Shown: positions 57,960-64,000 of the stretch, in pieces
How the letters are laid out: the number at the start of each line of letters is the position of its first letter
Position numbering within the stretch: the stretch's first letter is position 1
Source: Chlorophyllum brunneum
Lineage: Eukaryota; Basidiomycota; Agaricomycetes; Agaricales; Agaricaceae
Assembly (NCBI GenBank): GCA_963576785.1
Contig: OY756143.1
Location: 2,790,001 to 2,854,000, forward strand
Length of the DNA: 64,000 bases
Direction: 5' to 3'
Notes under the pieces: generated by a model
Databases searched by the model: none
What the model saw: only the letters and a program-made list of their open reading frames with translations
Told to the model about the DNA's origin: nothing
Translations under genes and position numbers: made by a program

Positions 57960-60900
57960 CTTCACAATAGACAATATGTGATTCCACAGAAATGGAACTC
58001 GATGCTCAAACTTCTCCTTAACTCAACAATCAGAACAAAGAAGGGACCTAAACAAATCACCACACTGGTAGACTCTGGATGCACTCACATGTGCATAGTA
58101 CAAAGAATGGTAGAAGAAGAACAAATTATGACCAAACCCTTCTAAATTCCAATATGAGTAATCAACGCCAACAGAACCGAGAACAAGAAAGGAGAAATAA
58201 CAGACACAGCACAACTGGTATTAACCAATGGTAAACACACAGAAGAAATCGAAGCAATGATAATGCAACTGGAAAGTGCAGACCTATATCTCGGACATAA
58301 CTGGCTAGTCAAACACAATCCAGAAATTGATTGGACAAACAACATAATATACTTCAATAGATGTCTGAAGGATTGCACCACACACCACAATGACATATGG
58401 TTCAACAAGAGGATATGTACAGTAAAGGAATATATAAAGGAGAAGAAAACCAATCAAACAAAACCAGAAGACCTGCCAACATATCTACAGCAATATATGC
58501 ACCTGTTCAATAAGAAGAACTTCGACAAACTACCAGAACACATGATATGGGACCACGAAATAAATCTGACAGAAGATGCACCACTAGTACTATAGTCCAA
58601 AGTCTACCCAATGACATTAATGGAGAAACAAGAACTGCAGAAATTCCTCAACGAAAATATTGCTTCAGGACAAATTCGACCATCACAGTCCCCCTACGCC
58701 ACCCCATGCTTCTTTATACCCAAGAAAGATGGAACTAAATGACTGGTACAAGACTATAAGAAGCTAAACAAACACACAATCAAAGACAAGATACCACTTC
58801 CACTCATAAGCAAAGTTATTGATTGACTCAAGAATGCAAAAGTCTTTAACAAACTCAACATCATCTGGGGATACAACAACATCAGGATAAGAGAAGGTGA
58901 TGAATGGAAAGCAGCATTTGTAATGAACAATGGACTATTTGAACCAACAGTTATGTTTTTCGGAATGAATAACTCACCAGCAACATTCCAAAGGATAATG
59001 AATACAGTTTTTCGAGAAATGTTACATAAAGGAGCAGTAGTCAACTACATGGACAACTTCATCATACCTGAGACCACACAACAAGAACTTGAAGATAGAA
59101 TGAAAAGATTCCTCAACATCACAGCAAAGCATCAACTGTACTTCAAAAGATCAAAGTGCTTATTTGATGCGAAAGAAATACCTATACTAGGATTTGTGGT
59201 TGGACAGGGCAGCGTTAAAATGGAGGAGGAGAAGGTGAAAGCAGTAAAAGAGTGGCTAATGCCCAAATCCCTAAAAGACATTGAGAAATTCCTAGGATTT
59301 GCAAACTTCTACTGACAATTTATACACGACTTTAGCAACATAGCAGCTCTGCTACACAAGTTGAAGAAAAAGGACACACAATGGGAATGGACGGAATGAC
59401 AGCAACAAGCCTTTGAAAGAATCAAGGAAAAGATCACAAGTGAACTGGTACTAGCAATACCACAAAATAAGGGACAATACAGAGTAGAAGTGGACACGTC
59501 AGGATACAGAGTAGGAGCAGTACTATTACAGAAACAAGAGGAACACTGGCACCCAATTGCATTCCACTCAAGAACGATGACATCCGTGGAATGAAACTAT
59601 CAGATCTATGACAAAGAATTGCTAGCCATCCAAGAAGCAATCAAGACCTGGAGACAATACTTACTTGATGCAGATGAGCCATTCGAGATATGGATGGATT
59701 ACAAGAACCTAGAATATTTCCAAAAACCACAACAACTTACAGGACAACAAGTAAGGTAGCAGATGGAACTACAAGAATACCATTACACACTGAAACACAT
59801 CCCTGGGAAGACCAACATGAAAGCCAATGTCTTATCAAGACTAACAAAAACAGACACTACTCGAGACAACACTGACATCACCTTACTACCCGACTACTTA
59901 TTTGATGACAGCACGATTACCACAATCTGACAAATTTGGGAAATCTCAGGAGAAGAAGATCTGAAACACCAACTACAAAAAGAAACGAAAAGGGAAACAC
60001 AGTGGCTGAAGGAAAAGGAGAAACAACCAGAAGAGATATGGGAAATAGATGGAGTACCAATGTTTGAGAGAAGAATATATGTTCTACCCAACAGCCAAAT
60101 ATGACAAGAAATACTGCAACAACACCATGACAAAACAGATGTAGGATACCCAGGACAACACCAAATGATTGAACTCCTTAAACAGAGTTACTGGTGGCCT
60201 CAGATGTGCAATGACATCAAATAATACATCAGAGGGTATGAAGTATGCCAACAAAACAAAATACTCTGAACAAGGCTGACAACACATCTCCATCCACTGC
60301 CAACACCAGCAGAACCTTGGGAGGAAATATCAATTGACATGATAGGACCACTACCAGAATCAGAAGGATATGATGCAATACTTGTCATAGTCAATCATTT
60401 CAGCAAAATGATCAGATTGTATGCAGTTAACACCACCTTAACATCTGAGGAGCTAGGAGATATCTACTGAGATGATATATGGAGAACACATGGGATACCC
60501 TGCAGAATCATCAGTGACAGAGGTCCACAATTTGCATCAAATTCATGACAGAACTATGTTGAGCAACTGGCACCCAACGAAACTTATCCACAGCATACCA
60601 TCCACAAACCAATGGCCAAACAGAACACATTAACCAGGAGGTTGAGACATACCTCAAAAACATAATAAACTATGCACAGAACAACTGGAAAAAATGGTTA
60701 GCCACAGCTACCACTACCAGATATTCACCATTCGAAATAGTTTATGGACAACACCCCTGGAAAGGAGATATAACAAAGGTTACCAAAGCACCTGTAATCA
60801 TGGAATGAATACAGGAGTTACAAAACATGTGACAAGAAATGATCAAAATGCTACAACACAGCTAGATGCAAATGGAGAAATGTAACAGTACCAAACCAGA

Positions 60901-61375
60901 ACACAAGTATATTCCAGGAGAACAAGTATGGCTTGAGGCAAGCAACATCAGGACAACAAGACCAACCAAAAAGCTAGATCACAAATGCTATGGACTGTTC
61001 CGGATAAAAGCAAAAATAGGTGAAACAAGCTACCAATTGGAATTACCTAAAACATGGGCAATACATGATATGTTTAACAGCAGACTCCTCTCCCCCTATC
61101 AAAAACCTGAGTTCAACAGCCAGCACACCCCACCACCACCAATGCCCGAGATCATCAATGATGAAGAACAATATGAAGTAGAAGAGATCCAAGGACACTA
61201 CACAAGAGGACAGTGAAATCAATTCCTAGTACACTGGAAGGGTTATACCTCCAAAGAAGACATATGGGAGGATGAGTCAGAACTGGAAAATGTTAAGGAG
61301 GCAGTCCAAGAATTTTTAGACAAGATTTCAAGGATGAAACCTATAAAAAGAGGGGGTAAAAAGCGACAATTATGA
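57960..61375 (+). pseudogene. G2 pol with chromodomain
   Basis: Protease TLVDSGCTHMCIV near 58063. Reverse transcriptase with NNGLFEPTVMFFGMNNSPATFQ and YMDNF where G1 has YMDDF, so a catalytic Asp is changed. RNase H region near 59480-59850, integrase near 60470-60750 and chromodomain near 61160-61290 (EVEEIQGH; HWKGYTSKED). TGA stops occur where Arg (CGA) or Trp is expected, for example after KKDGTK (58739) and in NFY-stop-QFIHDF (59313). Stop at about 61373. Confidence 0.88.
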
Positions 61376-61411
61376 ACAACAGCCTTGCATTACAAGGAAC
61401 CACTACACCCG

Positions 61412-62345
61412 ATGCATCTCACACCATATCCACTGCACCCTAGACTTTGCCAATTACCTCCACAACATACCATGCATGCCAAACACAAACCCACCCCCTT
61501 CCTAGCCAATGACACAGAGTTTGAACAAAAGCTCAACAACCTCCTCGATGCCCAGTCTACTGAAGATTGAACACTATACTGCCATAACCAAAGGACTCAC
61601 ATACATCACCCATGCCATCAACAACCTCCAAATCTAAGCCAAAGCCCTGAGCCATATCCTACTTATCACCACCACCAGAGCCCTCCCAGCTGCCATGTCA
61701 ACTGGAAAACATGAACTCATGAAGGAGTTATTGGATAAAGCAGCCACAGATCTTAATATATTGGTACACTCAGATGCAAAGAAATGCATCCAAAGTGCCT
61801 TAATTATGACAGGCAAAAGACTCAACCACCTCACTGACTCTAGAAACAACCCTACCTAGAGACTCACTCGAAGGCTAATGGATCTTGATTCATACATCCC
61901 CACTACCTTACCTGATAAACTGCCCTACCACAAAGATGACAAACAGGAATGGTTAGATGAAGGGATGGAGGGAATCGACAAATCAGTCCCAGACCATCTA
62001 ATGGAACCAGATATGCAAGACAAAGTAGATCACCTCCTTATACAACTACCCAACATGGACCCACCATCCAAACCAATGATATTCAACCTACTGCCATCTT
62101 ACCTCACAATCAAGGATGGAGGACAGTTCAAAGAAAACTACTGGGAAGAAATAGTACACAACCTTGTCACAGCAGAAACTAATGATACTGCTATATTCCG
62201 AGGACATACCATAGCCCTCTTTAGGGGAGGAAAAGACCATGCCCCCTTCTGGATTAGGTGTTGATGCAAGTCAGGAACTCCGATGATTGGCCTCACCAAA
62301 CATCAGCTCATCAATGCCTTACACAAAGAACAAGATGACAAATAG
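61412..62345 (+). pseudogene. G2 extra reading frame after pol (ORF3)
   Basis: Same position as in G1, just after the chromodomain and before the polypurine tract. The first part (MHLTPYPLHPRLCQLPPQHT, 61412-61570) and the last part (61878-62264, MDLDSYIPTTLPDKLPYHKD to DHAPFW) match G1 closely at the protein level. The middle is broken by frameshifts and stops. It ends at the equivalent TAG (62343-62345). Confidence 0.7.
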
Positions 62346-62388
62346 ATCACGATATTTCATGGGGTCATGAACATAAAAAGGGAGGTAT

Positions 62389-62692
62389 TGTTATGAACTA
62401 TAGATAGACAGTACATTCCTATCATATGCCTATCATACTCAGCATTCCGATGTATCTGTTTCACCTCTTATTTCATCCCTTATAGCTGTACTCCTACTGA
62501 CTCGTTCTACTCATCCCTATGACTCCTTTACTCTGTCCCTTTATTATTAGCACTCACCACTAGTATATAAAGTATAGTAATACTTGATGTATTCCTTACA
62601 CTTTACCAATTGTATCATCCCTTTCTCTTCTCTCTACTTCCTTGTCTTTATCCAAAGACTTGCAACCTGAGTCCTAGACTAAGATTGTAACA
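62389..62692 (+). repeat. G2 3-prime LTR
   Basis: 304 bp; pairs with 56290-56593. Confidence 0.95.
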
Positions 62693-62697
62693 ACTAT

Positions 62698-63550
62698 GAG
62701 ATGTTCCAACCTCCTAAGTCAAAATTAACAAGTTCTACAAGTAGACTTGTTAGACAAATTCAATCAGAGGCTTCCAAACCTGGAATAATCGATAGATGTT
62801 CTCAGCATAAAGCTTCTACAATAGAAGACTTATGCAGAGAAGGAGGAGTAGGGATAATTGATTATCTATGCACTCAAAAAGTCAAATCACCATTACTTCC
62901 TATTTCTTTCAAGGATCTAGATCAACTACCATCAGAAGAGAAATCTAAATGGTGGAAAGTATGCTTGGAAAAGTTAAATTCACTCAGAGAAAGACTTGTT
63001 TATGACTTAGCTAAACTTCTGCCTGGAAGAAAAGCTGTCAAAAATAGATGGGTTTTCACACCCAAATCAGATGGTCAATACTGTGCTTAACTAGTGGCCA
63101 AAGGATTCTCTCAGATAGAGAGAATCAATTATGATGAATTATTTTCACCAGTAGTCCATTATGAGACAGCACAACTCATATTTTCAGTTGCTGCCCTCAA
63201 CAATTGGGAGATGCTCAGTTTAGATGTTAAAACTGCTTATCTCTATGAAAAACTGGATGAAAAACTCTATATGGAACTCCCAGAAGGTTTCAATACAGGT
63301 CATGGTAATACAGTTCGGAAATTAAACTGAGCCATTTATGGACTAAAGCAATCTGGATGACAATGGTGGAAGGAATTGACTGAGTCAATGACTAACCTAG
63401 GATTTGTCCGATTCAAATTAGATGCTGGAGTCTATTATTACTATGACTCTGAAACCAAAGAGCTTATTATAGCTCTAGTCTATGTAGATGACTCAATGTT
63501 CATTGGAATCAGAGGCTTTAGACTTCTATAAGAGAAGCGAGCACTCTTTA
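62698..63550 (+). pseudogene. Copia C3 reverse transcriptase (RVT_2)
   Basis: Continues C3 after G2: WWKVCLEKLNSLRERLVYDL, VKNRWVFTPKSDGQYCA then a TAA where the family has Arg, LVAKGFSQ, YDELFSPVVHYETAQLIFS, LSLDVKTAYLYEKLDEKLYM and the catalytic LVYVDDSMFIG box (near 63475-63507). Broken by stops near 63088 and 63328 and cut by an R3 LTR at 63551. Confidence 0.85.
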
Positions 63551-63913
63551 TGTTATGGATTTGGCTACTAAGGGCAATCAAAGAGGATGCGACCTCTAGG
63601 GTATGGCCTTAATACTTATCTCAGCCAAGTAACCAGATAAGCAAACATTATCAAACTGTTGTTACTCAACCAAGAAATAGGAATCCCGTTTATTTCGTAG
63701 CTCTGAGTAATGAGGGCAAGTAGAGAATAAGCAGTTAAGCAATCTTCTATTGATTGACAGCAACTGTTAATGGAAACTCTTCTTGGGCAATCAAGAAGAC
63801 TATCCCTGTAGAAGATCAAAGCTTAAGCTTTGACTTCCTAATACAGTTGCCTATTTATACTAACTACTTCTTTTCTATAAATACTACGGAGTATAGATAA
63901 CGAGACTGAAACA
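63551..63913 (-). repeat. R3 LTR, copy c (363 bp, inverted)
   Basis: Reverse complement of the 42118-42480 and 53242-53604 copies, the same 363-bp length, palindrome included. Confidence 0.82.
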
Positions 63914-64000
63914 CATTTTACAATGTGAAACTGATAGATATGAAACTTCAAGGTGAAACACTACTAAAGATAAACATGAAACTGATAAAGATGAAACAGC
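63914..64000 (-). mobile_element. Internal end of the R3 parent element, cut by the window edge
   Basis: TTTCA-rich sequence (minus strand) matching 53155-53241. It shows that this LTR and copy b are 3-prime ends of the same element family rather than simple solo LTRs. Confidence 0.65.

Larger units (their letters stand above)
56290..62692 (+). mobile_element. Gypsy chromovirus G2, full length with two LTRs, decayed
   Basis: 6403 bp, plus strand, same family as G1. LTRs 56290-56593 and 62389-62692 are both 304 bp. A perfect ACTAT target-site duplication flanks it (56285-56289 and 62693-62697). The polypurine tract AAAAAGGGAGG precedes the 3-prime LTR. The LTR pair differs at about 24 positions, nearly all transitions, so G2 is older than G1. 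Order: gag, pol, chromodomain, ORF3. Confidence 0.95.

Overview
The window is nuclear DNA of a filamentous basidiomycete, most likely an Agaricomycete mushroom. The evidence is short introns (about 43-81 nt, GT..AG), a DUF6533-type membrane protein, NACHT/STAND NTPase paralogs, and a dense stack of fungal Copia, chromovirus Gypsy, RNase-H-bearing LINE and Tc1 elements. The species cannot be fixed from the sequence. No tRNA, rRNA or CRISPR array was seen.

Host-gene half (1-29,980). From left: the 3-prime end of a low-complexity acidic protein (1-1785). Then a tandem pair of NACHT-like genes that have lost the P-loop; the left copy has a single frameshift (3079-5268) and the right copy is clearly dead (6354-8587). 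Next are an intact eight-exon NACHT NTPase (11823-14223), a multi-pass membrane protein (minus, about 15300-16480) and the RNA lariat debranching enzyme DBR1 (16780-18570). Two tandem paralogs of an unrecognised family follow (minus, 18624-19510 and 20282-21172). A Sis1/DNAJB1-like co-chaperone (minus, 22378-23686) shares a 198-bp divergent promoter with a VTC1/DUF202-like membrane protein (23885-24830). A third member of the unrecognised family (26490-27283) and a DUF6533 membrane protein (minus, about 27529-28818) complete this half. Exon structures were worked out by joining reading frames across consensus splice sites and comparing paralogs.

Transposon half (29,980-64,000). This is a set of nested insertions. 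A minus-strand Copia (C1, 30214-42117) is interrupted by three 5-prime-truncated LINE copies; two have clear target-site duplications (16 bp and 15 bp). It also holds a GC-rich 1.1-kb block of unknown origin. A plus-strand Copia gag region (C2, 42481-45855) is split by a Tc1-type transposon (43536-45117, TA target) and then by a complete Gypsy chromovirus (G1, minus, 45856-52170). A third Copia (C3, 53605-63550, plus) is split between integrase and reverse transcriptase by a second Gypsy of the same family (G2, plus, 56290-62692, perfect ACTAT duplication). Three copies of a 363-bp LTR (R3) punctuate the stack. All elements carry frameshifts and stops. Differences between LTR pairs are almost all transitions, and several stops are TGA where CGA is expected, which fits deamination of methylated CpG or a RIP-like process.

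The observation most worth follow-up is an extra reading frame of about 310 codons, downstream of the chromodomain and upstream of the 3-prime LTR, present in both Gypsy copies. Others are the P-loop-less NACHT pair, the three-member unrecognised gene family, a 10-nt microexon in the VTC1-like gene, and the GC-rich block with repeated hairpin motifs.
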